From: a virus | Strand: one strand, 5' to 3' | IMG/VR virus record: IMGVR_UViG_3300046665_000163 | Location: 1-20,348 of that record | Length of the DNA: 20,348 nt | Shown here: one piece after another, positions 14,546 through 20,134 of the stretch | Layout: the number at the start of each line of letters is the position of its first letter | Position numbering within the stretch: the stretch's first letter is position 1 | Program-made: the position numbers and the translations under genes | Notes under the pieces: generated by a model | Seen by the model: only the letters and a program-made list of their open reading frames with translations | Databases searched by the model: none | What the model was told of the DNA's origin: nothing

Positions 14546-14820
14546 CAGAATGGCACGTCGTCTTGCATGTCGGAATTGCGGCCAGTGCTGCGGGGGCGCT
14601 CAGCAGGCGCTTCAGCGCGAGCCGGGGCGTCATCCTTGGGCTTGGGCGGATACATTGACAGCCATGCCTGCCCCTCTGCGTTAGGCATAGGGAGCGCATC
14701 AAGAACGACATTGAAGCCGTCTTTGCCTTCCTTTGCCGGGAACATCGATCCAATCTTGGTGTACCGGATCTTGCCATCTTTATCTTTGCGCGATGTAACT
14801 ACGTCATAGCGACCGGTCAT
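14545..14820 (-). CDS. SSB-like protein with acidic DDVPF tail (91 aa)
   Basis: A 91-aa protein starting MTGRYDVVTSRKDKDGKIRY, with a short beta-rich front (TKIGSMFPAKEGKDGFNVVL), a Pro/Ala linker and the last residues MQDDVPF. The acidic tip followed by Pro-Phe matches the DDDIPF tail with which SSB recruits partner proteins. The globular part is shorter than a bacterial SSB OB-fold (about 110 aa), so this is a reduced or unrelated ssDNA-binding protein that has kept the recruitment tail. It lies directly after the Rad52-like gene (ATGA), a common phage pairing. Confidence 0.7.
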   Translation of the reverse strand: MTGRYDVVTSRKDKDGKIRYTKIGSMFPAKEGKDGFNVVLDALPMPNAEGQAWLSMYPPKPKDDAPARAEAPAERPRSTGRNSDMQDDVPF

Positions 14821-15497
14821 TCTGCTGCCTGCTGGGTTGATGCCGCACCAATGCGGTCAAGGGTTTCGAGAAGGTGACGACGCATGGAGGCCGGAAGCTG
14901 GGCAATCATGCCTGCATTCCGTTCCTTCACGTCCTGTGCGGACGCTGCGTCGGTGACAAAGTGCTTAATGACCTGGTTTGCGAACGCGTAGGCCACGCGA
15001 CCGGCTCGCAAACCCCACCCGGCCGTCGTGCAAAAATCCTCGTGGATCTTGTCGAGGTTCTTCCGCTCGGCTTCGGGAATGATGAAGCTGCGGCCGCGAG
15101 CCTCGATAGCGACCCAAGGCGACTTCATCTCATAGAGATAACGGCCGATCCCCCAACGCACCGCAGCGCGCTTGAGAGCGTCGGAGAGCATGCCCTTCTC
15201 GCCTTCAACGTCGGTAGCTCCGGCGCCGTCAGCCTTCCAGACCCAATCCCCGCCTGGGACACGGACGCCTATGTTGCAGACAATGGCACTACCGGCGGCG
15301 GCCGAGTAATTACACTGCCATCCATCAGGGCCACAGACGCCATCAAGACGATCCATGACAGCACGAGCGTCCATGTAGGCAAGTGCCATGCCTTTGGTCT
15401 TGTCAGCATTGGTTGACCCAATCCGCCAGTCGATCTCTTCAGCTGCGAATGGCATGCTGAGAGCGTCGAACAATTCTTGGGAGGTTTCGTAGTTCAC
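14817..15497 (-). CDS. Rad52/22-family single-strand annealing protein
   Basis: A 226-aa protein starting from a GTG at 15497 (GTGA overlap; GGAGGG upstream). The core ARAVMDRLDGVCGPDGWQCN, the beta-strand region, and DVEGEKGMLSDALKRAAVRW with GIGRYLYEM are typical of the Rad52_Rad22 family. In that family the 'SDALKRAA-x-x-x-G-x-G-x-x-L/Y' block is the most conserved stretch. It would anneal complementary single strands during phage replication and concatemer formation, probably with the SSB-like protein encoded next. The C-terminal third is helical and phage-specific. Confidence 0.88.
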   Translation of the reverse strand: MNYETSQELFDALSMPFAAEEIDWRIGSTNADKTKGMALAYMDARAVMDRLDGVCGPDGWQCNYSAAAGSAIVCNIGVRVPGGDWVWKADGAGATDVEGEKGMLSDALKRAAVRWGIGRYLYEMKSPWVAIEARGRSFIIPEAERKNLDKIHEDFCTTAGWGLRAGRVAYAFANQVIKHFVTDAASAQDVKERNAGMIAQLPASMRRHLLETLDRIGAASTQQAAE

Positions 15498-15727
15498 CGC
15501 TTGCCCTCCAGGTCGTCATACGTGATCTGCAGTGCATCCAGCGCTAGTGCGATGCTGGTACGGCATCGGTCCCGCAGCAGAATGCCTCGCGCTTCATTGT
15601 TGAGCCGGTAACCGGCGATATCAGCAGCTACGCTGACTAGATTTTCTACCGCATGCTCAACCTCAAATTCACGCGTCTGCATGAACTTCTCGGTTTCCGC
15701 ATACATTTCGGACATCGACATTCTCAT
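15494..15727 (-). CDS. Small helical unknown protein (77 aa)
   Basis: The ATG at 15727 shares a base with the preceding stop (TAATG), and AGGAGG lies seven bases upstream, so the start is secure; the frame is open further upstream but those codons are a shadow. The protein (MRMSMSEMYAETEKFMQTRE, then HAVENLVSVAADIAGYRLNN) is helical with a C-terminal ALDALQITYDDLEGKR. No family is recognised. It is coupled to the Rad52-like gene. Confidence 0.65.
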   Translation of the reverse strand: MRMSMSEMYAETEKFMQTREFEVEHAVENLVSVAADIAGYRLNNEARGILLRDRCRTSIALALDALQITYDDLEGKR

Positions 15728-16092
15728 TACGCAACCTCCTGCTCTCTCCCTATCGGGATCATGTTCCAACCAACCTTGCTCTTGCGGACGATGAAGAAGC
15801 GAAACGGGTATTGATCCGCCGCCACTTTGATCTTCACGTTCGCGTCCTCCATCATGAAGCCCTTGCAATCATGCAGTTCGATCACGCCATCGCGTGTCAT
15901 CACCGCAAAGTCGGGCGTCAGGAATGTCTTGTCTGCGAGGCGCAGCTTGATGCCTTCGAAGCGATACCAAAGGACATCGCCATCCCGCTTTCGAAGCTCC
16001 AGGTGCTGCGAGTAGCTGGCCTCGGTCTTGTTCATGGCGCCGGCCTTGAGGCGGCCGAGCGCGAAATGGTCAAAGCGGGTGCGCTGGATCAT
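15727..16092 (-). CDS. DUF1064-like PD-(D/E)XK nuclease (121 aa)
   Basis: About 121 aa from ATG 16092 (ATGA overlap, GGAG seven bases upstream). The core YRFEGIKLRLADKTFLTPDF, then GVIELHDCKGFMMED and KVAADQYPFRFFIVRK, matches the DUF1064 phage family. The pattern PD...E-x-H-D-C-K-G reads as a PD-(D/E)XK-type active site (P-D, Glu, Lys). Such proteins are small nucleases of the VRR-Nuc/Holliday-resolvase-like superfamily. Position next to Rad52 and SSB-like genes suggests a recombination or resolution function. The family is fairly clear; activity is inferred. Confidence 0.75.
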   Translation of the reverse strand: MIQRTRFDHFALGRLKAGAMNKTEASYSQHLELRKRDGDVLWYRFEGIKLRLADKTFLTPDFAVMTRDGVIELHDCKGFMMEDANVKIKVAADQYPFRFFIVRKSKVGWNMIPIGREQEVA

Positions 16093-16628
16093 GCCCAAAC
16101 TCCGACAACCCGCAGCGAGCGAACAGACGGCTTTTGCGGGGGCGCCGCTTTAGGCTTCGCACCGAACCGCTTCTTTGGTTCGACCCAGCACAGATCAAAG
16201 TGCTTCGTGCAGTAGGACGACCCGTTAGCCTTGGGATGACCGCAGAAGGTCACTTCGCGGTCGCCATACGGATAACGGCAGTCTTCCGGTTCGAGGTCCA
16301 GCAAGGTGATATGACGAGGCTCGATATCAACCTGGCGGGCCGCCGGCAGCTTGATTGCGAATACCTTCTGAACGACGCCACAGCCGATGAAGATTTGGTT
16401 TGTCGCCCGCTTCTCCGCTCTCTGTCGGTTGCTCTTGGTATAGTTGGCATGGCGGCGCTTCATGCGCTCCGCATCCGACATCACAACCTTCGCCTTGGAG
16501 AGCCCCAATCGGCGCGCGCGGCCAATACAGGCATTGCGAGACGTGCCCACTACTGGCGCGATCTCAGCGAACGTATGTGTGTTCACCATCTCCCGCAGGA
16601 TCTCGTCGGCTGCTGTCGTCCAGATCAT
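16089..16628 (-). CDS. GcrA-like cell-cycle regulator encoded by the phage
   Basis: A 179-aa protein starting MIWTTAADEILREMVNTHTF, then AEIAPVVGTSRNACIGRARR and LGLSKAK, the N-terminal DNA-binding helix bundle of the GcrA family (W-T...IA..LG.TRNA.IGRA.RLGL). The C-terminus has LEPEDCRYPYGDREVTFCGH and SYCTKHFDLCW, matching GcrA's C-terminal sigma-interaction segment (L..L....C.WP.GD....FCG....YC..H). In Caulobacter GcrA binds sigma-70 and acts at promoters with CcrM-methylated GANTC. The ATG at 16628 overlaps the zinc-ribbon stop (ATGA). A phage copy could redirect host or phage promoters; that is inference. Confidence 0.85.
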   Translation of the reverse strand: MIWTTAADEILREMVNTHTFAEIAPVVGTSRNACIGRARRLGLSKAKVVMSDAERMKRRHANYTKSNRQRAEKRATNQIFIGCGVVQKVFAIKLPAARQVDIEPRHITLLDLEPEDCRYPYGDREVTFCGHPKANGSSYCTKHFDLCWVEPKKRFGAKPKAAPPQKPSVRSLRVVGVWA

Positions 16629-16831
16629 TTCATCTCGCCCATTTGTTTCAGGAACGCATCGAACTTGATGACCCGCTTCATCATCGGCAGCGGGATTTCC
16701 GCTGTCCGCCAACGCAGGCCGCACACCGTGCAGGCCCGGACGCGCTTGACGTACCAAGTGTCAACGCGGCGGCTGTCTTCCACCTGACTATCGGCGTTGC
16801 ACGTCGGACACGTCGCGGTGCTTGGGGTCAC
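16625..16831 (-). CDS. NrdR-like zinc-ribbon protein without ATP-cone (68 aa)
   Basis: It starts at a GTG at 16831 (GTGA overlap, GGGGGGAA upstream). The 68 residues contain ATCPTCNADSQVEDSRRVDT and VRACTVCGLRWRTAEIP: two CxxC pairs spaced as in the N-terminal zinc ribbon of NrdR, including the 'VxDSR' stretch. The ATP-cone that NrdR uses to sense dATP/ATP is absent, so it is only the DNA-binding half. It may be a small transcription factor. It is placed directly before the GcrA-like gene. Confidence 0.7.
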   Translation of the reverse strand: MTPSTATCPTCNADSQVEDSRRVDTWYVKRVRACTVCGLRWRTAEIPLPMMKRVIKFDAFLKQMGEMK

Positions 16832-17226
16832 TTCACTTCCCCCCGAAGAATTTCACGAGCCGACGCAAGCGAAGTTTCAGCCTCTGCCAGAAGATCGTCA
16901 CGACGGTCTTGGCCAATTTGCTTAGCGATGTGGATTTCATGCTCTAGCCTCTGGATCTCGGATTGAAGGACGGACACCAGTTCGGCTCGAACCCTGTTCA
17001 TCAGCCAGTTAGGGACGATTTTCGTCCTCATTCTTCTTAGATTTTCCAACGTCGTCGGCGTCGTACCGATCCGGTTAGCGATGCGCACTCGTGCTTCACT
17101 GACCTTGATGCCAAGGCGGCTGGCCTCGGTATCCTCAAGAGCCTTGGAGAAGCGGTTAAGCGTGTGAACGTCTGACATTGCATTCATCGGGGTACTCTCA
17201 AACTGACCATCTAACTCGGCAGACAT
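16828..17226 (-). CDS. HTH/coiled-coil protein, first gene of the early operon (132 aa)
   Basis: From ATG 17226 (GAGGAAG four to five bases upstream) it encodes 132 aa; internal ATGs at 17187 and 17178 are alternatives. An HTH-like segment (SEARVRIANRIGTTPTTLEN, then LRRMRTKIV) is followed by a long coiled coil (VLQSEIQRLEHEIHIAKQIG). No family can be named. It is the first gene in the unbroken chain of overlapping early genes and has an 8-bp inverted repeat just upstream, so it may be a regulator or a DNA-binding early protein. Confidence 0.6.
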   Translation of the reverse strand: MSAELDGQFESTPMNAMSDVHTLNRFSKALEDTEASRLGIKVSEARVRIANRIGTTPTTLENLRRMRTKIVPNWLMNRVRAELVSVLQSEIQRLEHEIHIAKQIGQDRRDDLLAEAETSLASAREILRGEVK

Positions 17227-17234
17227 TGCACTTC

Positions 17235-17260
17235 CTCATGTTGTTAGTTGTGAACATGAG
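17235..17260. promoter_or_regulatory. Perfect 8-bp inverted repeat with 10-base spacer upstream of early operon
   Basis: CTCATGTT (17235-17242) and AACATGAG (17253-17260) are exact reverse complements separated by ten bases. The site lies between the minus-strand start at 17226 and the plus-strand ATG at 17256, which it overlaps. The geometry suits a dimeric regulator. No clear promoter hexamers were identified. Confidence 0.5.
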
Positions 17261-17474
17261 CAAGGCAGCGAACGATAACGAACCTTTTGCGATGATCAGC
17301 ATTGGCCTGGCCGCCGAACTGATCCTGAATAAGCTGCGCGTGAAGGCGCAGTTAGAAAACGAAGAACGATACGCGAGCGATGAGCGCTCCAGCACCGACA
17401 GCAATGAAACAGAGCGAGATGACCTTCACCGCGAGACCAAGAAACCGGCCAATCGCATCGGCAATAGGAGTTAG
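17256..17474 (+). CDS. Possible small protein divergent from early operon (72 aa)
   Basis: A 72-aa frame from ATG 17256: MSKAANDNEPFAMISIGLAA, then KLRVKAQLENEERYASDERS. The MSKAANDNEP opening is common among short rhizobial proteins. Against it, there is no good ribosome site, and the last 41 codons (17352-17474) lie opposite the hydrophobic end of the minus-strand gene 17352-17609, so part may be a shadow. The start sits in the inverted repeat at 17235-17260. Confidence 0.35.
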   Translation: MSKAANDNEPFAMISIGLAAELILNKLRVKAQLENEERYASDERSSTDSNETERDDLHRETKKPANRIGNRS

Positions 17475-17609
17475 CGGACTCGCACCCATGACGGCCTCCG
17501 GTTCGAAAGCTGCTGACGAATAAGTTTTGAAGGATTGCACTGGCGCCCCCCGGTGCATGATGGGGCGGGAAGCGGCCGATGTATTTGCGTAGTCGCTTCC
17601 CGTGCTCAT
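17352..17609 (-). CDS. Small single-pass membrane protein (85 aa)
   Basis: From ATG 17609 (GGGAG seven bases upstream) the protein begins MSTGSDYANTSAASRPIMHR. It continues with a soluble region (SPLTPIADAIGRFLGLAVKV) and ends with one transmembrane helix (ISLCFIAVGAGALIARVSFF). The strong ribosome site and plausible helix favour it over the opposing plus frame. It would be expressed on the transcript leaving the Cro-like gene. Function unknown; superinfection exclusion is one possibility for a small membrane protein placed here. Confidence 0.5.
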   Translation of the reverse strand: MSTGSDYANTSAASRPIMHRGAPVQSFKTYSSAAFEPEAVMGASPLTPIADAIGRFLGLAVKVISLCFIAVGAGALIARVSFFVF

Positions 17610-17728
17610 GCTGCAACTCCCGGCTGAAATCGCTTGGAAAAAGTTGAGTGTGCCGGATTGCGACACGATGCAGTGCGCAATGGAATCTTCTGGAACTCTT
17701 CAAAATAGTTGCCGCTTGTTCCCGCCGA

Positions 17729-17752
17729 TGTGATCAGATGATGACGATCACA
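17729..17752. promoter_or_regulatory. Inverted repeat TGTGATC-N10-GATCACA, candidate operator
   Basis: TGTGATC (17729-17735) and GATCACA (17746-17752) are exact reverse complements separated by ten bases, sixteen bases before the start of the plus-strand gene at 17768. The geometry equals that of the repeat at 17235-17260, although the sequence differs. It could be the operator of that gene. Confidence 0.45.
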
Positions 17753-17767
17753 CAACAGGGGTTGGGA

Positions 17768-18001
17768 ATGAGCGAAGCTGATTTCTACGGTGTCCCGGAA
17801 TACTTCGTTAGCCATGTTGCGACCGAAAGCGCCGGCAACGGCAATATTCGCGTGATCAACTATGCCGTGAGAGGCGGGATGTCCGTTCCGCAGTTCACCG
17901 TCGTGATTGCCGCAGTCGATCTGCTCAAGGCTTCGCGCGAGGTTGAGGTTGCCGCGGAAGCTATGTTTGTTAAGGAGAGATTGTGCTGGGCCAGTCATTG
18001 A
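17768..18001 (+). CDS. Conserved-looking unknown protein next to the switch (77 aa)
   Basis: From ATG 17768 (AGGGG six bases upstream): MSEADFYGVPEYFVSHVATE, then NGNIRVINYAVRGGMSVPQF and a helical end (SREVEVAAEAMFVKERLC). ATGs at 17738 and 17741 lie within the inverted repeat and are less likely. The style resembles small conserved proteins of Bradyrhizobium-type genomes, but I cannot name a family. It converges with the Cro-like gene; their last seven bases overlap. The transcript driving the early operon would run antisense through it. Confidence 0.6.
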   Translation: MSEADFYGVPEYFVSHVATESAGNGNIRVINYAVRGGMSVPQFTVVIAAVDLLKASREVEVAAEAMFVKERLCWASH

Positions 18002-18207
18002 GCCGGCTCCACGTCATAGAAGTCGTTTGCAGTAACGTCCCCCGAGGTTTCCCGGATGATCGCTTCCATCCGGTCTTTGTTGGGGATTGTCCCGCTGCAA
18101 TACGCGCTGATCATCTGTGGGGTGACGCCGATCGCTCGGGCAAAATCACCGCGGACGCGCTTCGTGCCGTCAGTCTTGGGGGTGTCTAGCCACTGATCTA
18201 ATTTCAT
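17995..18207 (-). CDS. Cro/YdaS-like helix-turn-helix protein (70 aa)
   Basis: A 70-aa protein starting MKLDQWLDTPKTDGTKRVRG; the HTH is DFARAIGVTPQMISAYCSGT followed by IPNKDRMEAIIRETSGDVTA. Length and layout fit phage Cro or YdaS-type DNA-binding proteins encoded opposite the repressor. The ATG at 18207 follows the operator array directly. A possible sigma-70 promoter TTGACT-N16-TATAAC (minus, 18240-18213) would start RNA at or next to the ATG, so the message may be leaderless; GAGG is too close to act as a normal ribosome site. It probably turns down the repressor promoter and permits lytic growth. Confidence 0.8.
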   Translation of the reverse strand: MKLDQWLDTPKTDGTKRVRGDFARAIGVTPQMISAYCSGTIPNKDRMEAIIRETSGDVTANDFYDVEPAQ

Positions 18208-18212
18208 GCCTC

Positions 18213-18248
18213 GTTATAGCCTGACCATAATTATAGTCAAGCCATAAC
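18213..18248. promoter_or_regulatory. Immunity operator array: two abutting 17-bp operators
   Basis: Two sites abut: TTATAGCCTGACCATAA (18214-18230) and TTATAGTCAAGCCATAA (18231-18247), each TTATAG-N5-CCATAA. Together they make a 36-bp imperfect palindrome (15 of 18 positions paired). They span the -35 and -10 of the presumed minus-strand promoter. Half-sites TTATGG also occur at 18258 and at 18301, the latter over the repressor start. The same double site recurs at 20147-20180. Confidence 0.8.
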
Positions 18249-18308
18249 CAAGAAATATTATGGTGAGGCCCAATGGGGCGGAACTCGGCTTTTTGCTAAA
18301 TTATGGTC

Positions 18309-18653
18309 ATGGCAAAAAAAGTAATCCCCCGACCCAAAGTCCGCCCTCGAATGCGCACATTCTTCCGTGAGTGGCGAAAGTACCGAGATCTGACGCTGGA
18401 AGAGGCTGGCGAGCGGGCTGGAATGACGGCCGGCAATCTCTCTGCCATGGAGCGCGGCACGCAGGGATACACTCAGGCGGGCCTAGAGGCTCTTGCCGAG
18501 GCCTATAACTGCGATCCTGGCCAGCTCTTGACGATCGATCCCAGCAAGGAAGACGCCATCTGGTCGATCTGGGAGCGGGCCAAGCCTGGCGATCGGCTTA
18601 AGATCGTGGATATCGCCAAGACGATCATTGGGAAGACGGGAACCAACGGCTAG
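18309..18653 (+). CDS. CI-like XRE-family repressor, lacking a peptidase domain
   Basis: About 114 aa from ATG 18309 (an in-frame ATG at 18303 would add two residues; neither has a ribosome site, so the message may be leaderless). The XRE HTH is WRKYRDLTLEEAGERAGMTA followed by GNLSAMERGTQGYTQAGLEA. The C-terminal ~35 residues (DAIWSIWERAKPGDRLKIVD) form a short helical dimerisation-like tail. There is no S24/LexA-type peptidase domain, so RecA-driven self-cleavage is not expected and induction must use another route. It diverges from the Cro-like gene across the operators. Its TAG stop shares CTAG with the stop of the convergent O-antigen gene. Confidence 0.82.
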   Translation: MAKKVIPRPKVRPRMRTFFREWRKYRDLTLEEAGERAGMTAGNLSAMERGTQGYTQAGLEALAEAYNCDPGQLLTIDPSKEDAIWSIWERAKPGDRLKIVDIAKTIIGKTGTNG

Positions 18654-19885
18654 GGCGCCGTTGTTGCTCCCACAGGCATTGCCTGCCGAGCTATAGCGAT
18701 CACAGCCACACTGAACACAAAGAACCCTTGCGCCCACGATACCCAAAGCCGGTGATCGACTGAGAACTCGATGACGACGGCGAACAGGATGGCGGCGGCC
18801 AAGAACTGGACCGCCCCCGTCCTTGCTAAGCAATAGCGAGTGAGCGCCAGCACAGCCCCGCAGAGTGCCACGACGCCCAGCAGGCCCAGGTCGTACCAGA
18901 AGTCAAACGCCGCGTTGTGGGCGCTGGGGATGTCGGGCAGATCGTAGAATTTGGCGCCCTTGATCACCCATGGCGACACTCGAAGGCTATCCACCCCATG
19001 CCCGAAAAGCGGGGCTTCCGGGATGTGCTCGGCGACCATTTGCCAGAGATCCAGCCGGGAGATGAATGATGCAGGGAGCGCATTCCCGAATGGGGCGATT
19101 TCTCCCATCACGTCTGCAATGATGAACGGCGCCAGAAATGCCATCGCGACGAATGCGGCTGCGAATAGGCACAGAAACAGAGCGCGGTGTGATTTGGCCA
19201 GATAGAACGCGGCCGTCAAAAGGACAGCCAGCGTTATTCCCGATGACTTCCCCATGAAAAGCGCCGGGATGGCAAAGACCAGCACAGCCAAAACAGGCGG
19301 GCGCCCCCTGCGCATGGCCTCTGCACACAGGACAGCAGCCGCGACGAACCCGTAGAGGGTCACCTTATGCAGGGTGCGCAATTGATCAATCAGGGCGGCT
19401 GGGTGCAGGCGCAGCGCCACATAAATTTCATAGGCCAATAGGGCGAATATGGCGACCGCGCAGCCGATCACGAGCGCTTGCCAAACCCTTTCGGCCTGAT
19501 CCCTGCTCAGACTTCGGATCTGCCCAACCAGCAGAACGCCGGCAACGCCATAAGCGGCTATGTTGAGCGCTGCCTTAGTGGCCCGCGGCGGGTCGATCGA
19601 CCAAAGACCGCTGGCGTAGACGAACAGCGCCACGGCACCGACCACGGATGCCGCCGGGAGGGAGAACCTGAATCGGCCGGCGAATGCCAGGGGGCAAAGC
19701 AATAAAGGTGCCGCAAATGCCCATGCGCTCGGCGCCATTTCAATCGTAACGAACAGGATCGGAGCTATTCCGAAGACGAAAAGCGCCACGCGCGTCGTGT
19801 TTTCAGCTAAATCGGAGACGAAAAGCGGCTTCCCCCCGGAAAAGGTGCCCCAGCCTTGCGACTTAACCCTGCCCACCATCGACAA
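18650..19885 (-). CDS. O-antigen polymerase/ligase-family membrane protein (Wzy_C type)
   Basis: A 411-aa protein with about ten to eleven transmembrane helices. Family signs are ASGLWSIDPPRATKAALNIA near the N-terminal third and, after a large periplasmic loop, APLFGHGVDSLRVSPWVIKG with SAHNAAFDFWYDLGLLGVVA. The 'GxGxxxx...HN.....ydLGlLG' pattern is the Wzy_C / O-antigen ligase signature. It would polymerise or ligate surface polysaccharide in the inner membrane, altering phage receptors. A TTG at 19885 has GGGGA eight bases upstream; an ATG at 19879 is the alternative. It lies beside the repressor, a usual place for lysogenic-conversion genes, and faces a 34-aa membrane peptide. Confidence 0.85.
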   Translation of the reverse strand: MSMVGRVKSQGWGTFSGGKPLFVSDLAENTTRVALFVFGIAPILFVTIEMAPSAWAFAAPLLLCPLAFAGRFRFSLPAASVVGAVALFVYASGLWSIDPPRATKAALNIAAYGVAGVLLVGQIRSLSRDQAERVWQALVIGCAVAIFALLAYEIYVALRLHPAALIDQLRTLHKVTLYGFVAAAVLCAEAMRRGRPPVLAVLVFAIPALFMGKSSGITLAVLLTAAFYLAKSHRALFLCLFAAAFVAMAFLAPFIIADVMGEIAPFGNALPASFISRLDLWQMVAEHIPEAPLFGHGVDSLRVSPWVIKGAKFYDLPDIPSAHNAAFDFWYDLGLLGVVALCGAVLALTRYCLARTGAVQFLAAAILFAVVIEFSVDHRLWVSWAQGFFVFSVAVIAIARQAMPVGATTAP

Positions 19886-19903
19886 TTGAACAATCCCCGC
19901 CGG

Positions 19904-19921
19904 CAGGCTGTTGGGAGCCTG
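19904..19921. promoter_or_regulatory. Short inverted repeat between the divergent conversion genes
   Basis: CAGGCT (19904-19909) and AGCCTG (19916-19921) flank six bases in the roughly 60-base gap between the O-antigen gene and the 34-aa peptide. It could be an operator or a hairpin; no T run follows on either strand. Confidence 0.3.
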
Positions 19922-19945
19922 ATTATTGCTTTTCGTATCGAGCGA

Positions 19946-20050
19946 ATGAGCAGGCTAATCGGCCGATTTTATATAGGCGTTTTCGCCCTATCGGCCGTTC
20001 TTGGGCTGCTCTTGTTGGTCTCACGGCCAAGCTACATCGCCCTGCAGTAA
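19946..20050 (+). CDS. Single-helix membrane peptide, Iap-like candidate (34 aa)
   Basis: A 34-residue peptide, MSRLIGRFYIGVFALSAVLG then LLLLVSRPSYIALQ: a basic N-terminus and one transmembrane helix. It is divergent from the O-antigen polymerase-like gene, about 60 bases apart. In Pseudomonas phage D3 a comparably tiny hydrophobic peptide (Iap) inhibits host O-antigen polymerase and is paired with a phage wzy. The resemblance is in size, topology and context only. GAG upstream is a weak ribosome site, so the gene is tentative. The frame is open upstream, but those codons fall in the presumed promoter gap. Confidence 0.45.
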   Translation: MSRLIGRFYIGVFALSAVLGLLLLVSRPSYIALQ

Positions 20051-20074
20051 TGTTCCGAAACACTACTCTGGCGT

Positions 20075-20111
20075 GAATCGGTAATCAATGCTGCTTTCGC
20101 AGCCGCGATTC
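20075..20111. promoter_or_regulatory. Nested inverted repeat upstream of the right-hand operators
   Basis: An outer pair GAATCG/CGATTC (20075-20080, 20106-20111) encloses a tight hairpin GCTGC-TTTC-GCAGC (20090-20103). It lies in the 96-base gap after the 34-aa peptide. No T run follows directly, although AT-rich sequence (20119-20130) does. Role unknown; weak terminator, regulator site or part of an attachment region are possible. Confidence 0.3.
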
Positions 20112-20134
20112 GTGTCCCTAAAAAATAAATTGAG

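Noticed and set aside
18000-18009. Palindrome GAGCCGGCTC at the convergent ends of the Cro-like and 77-aa genes
   Set aside because: No loop or T run; a short GC palindrome of this kind is expected by chance and does not support a bidirectional terminator.
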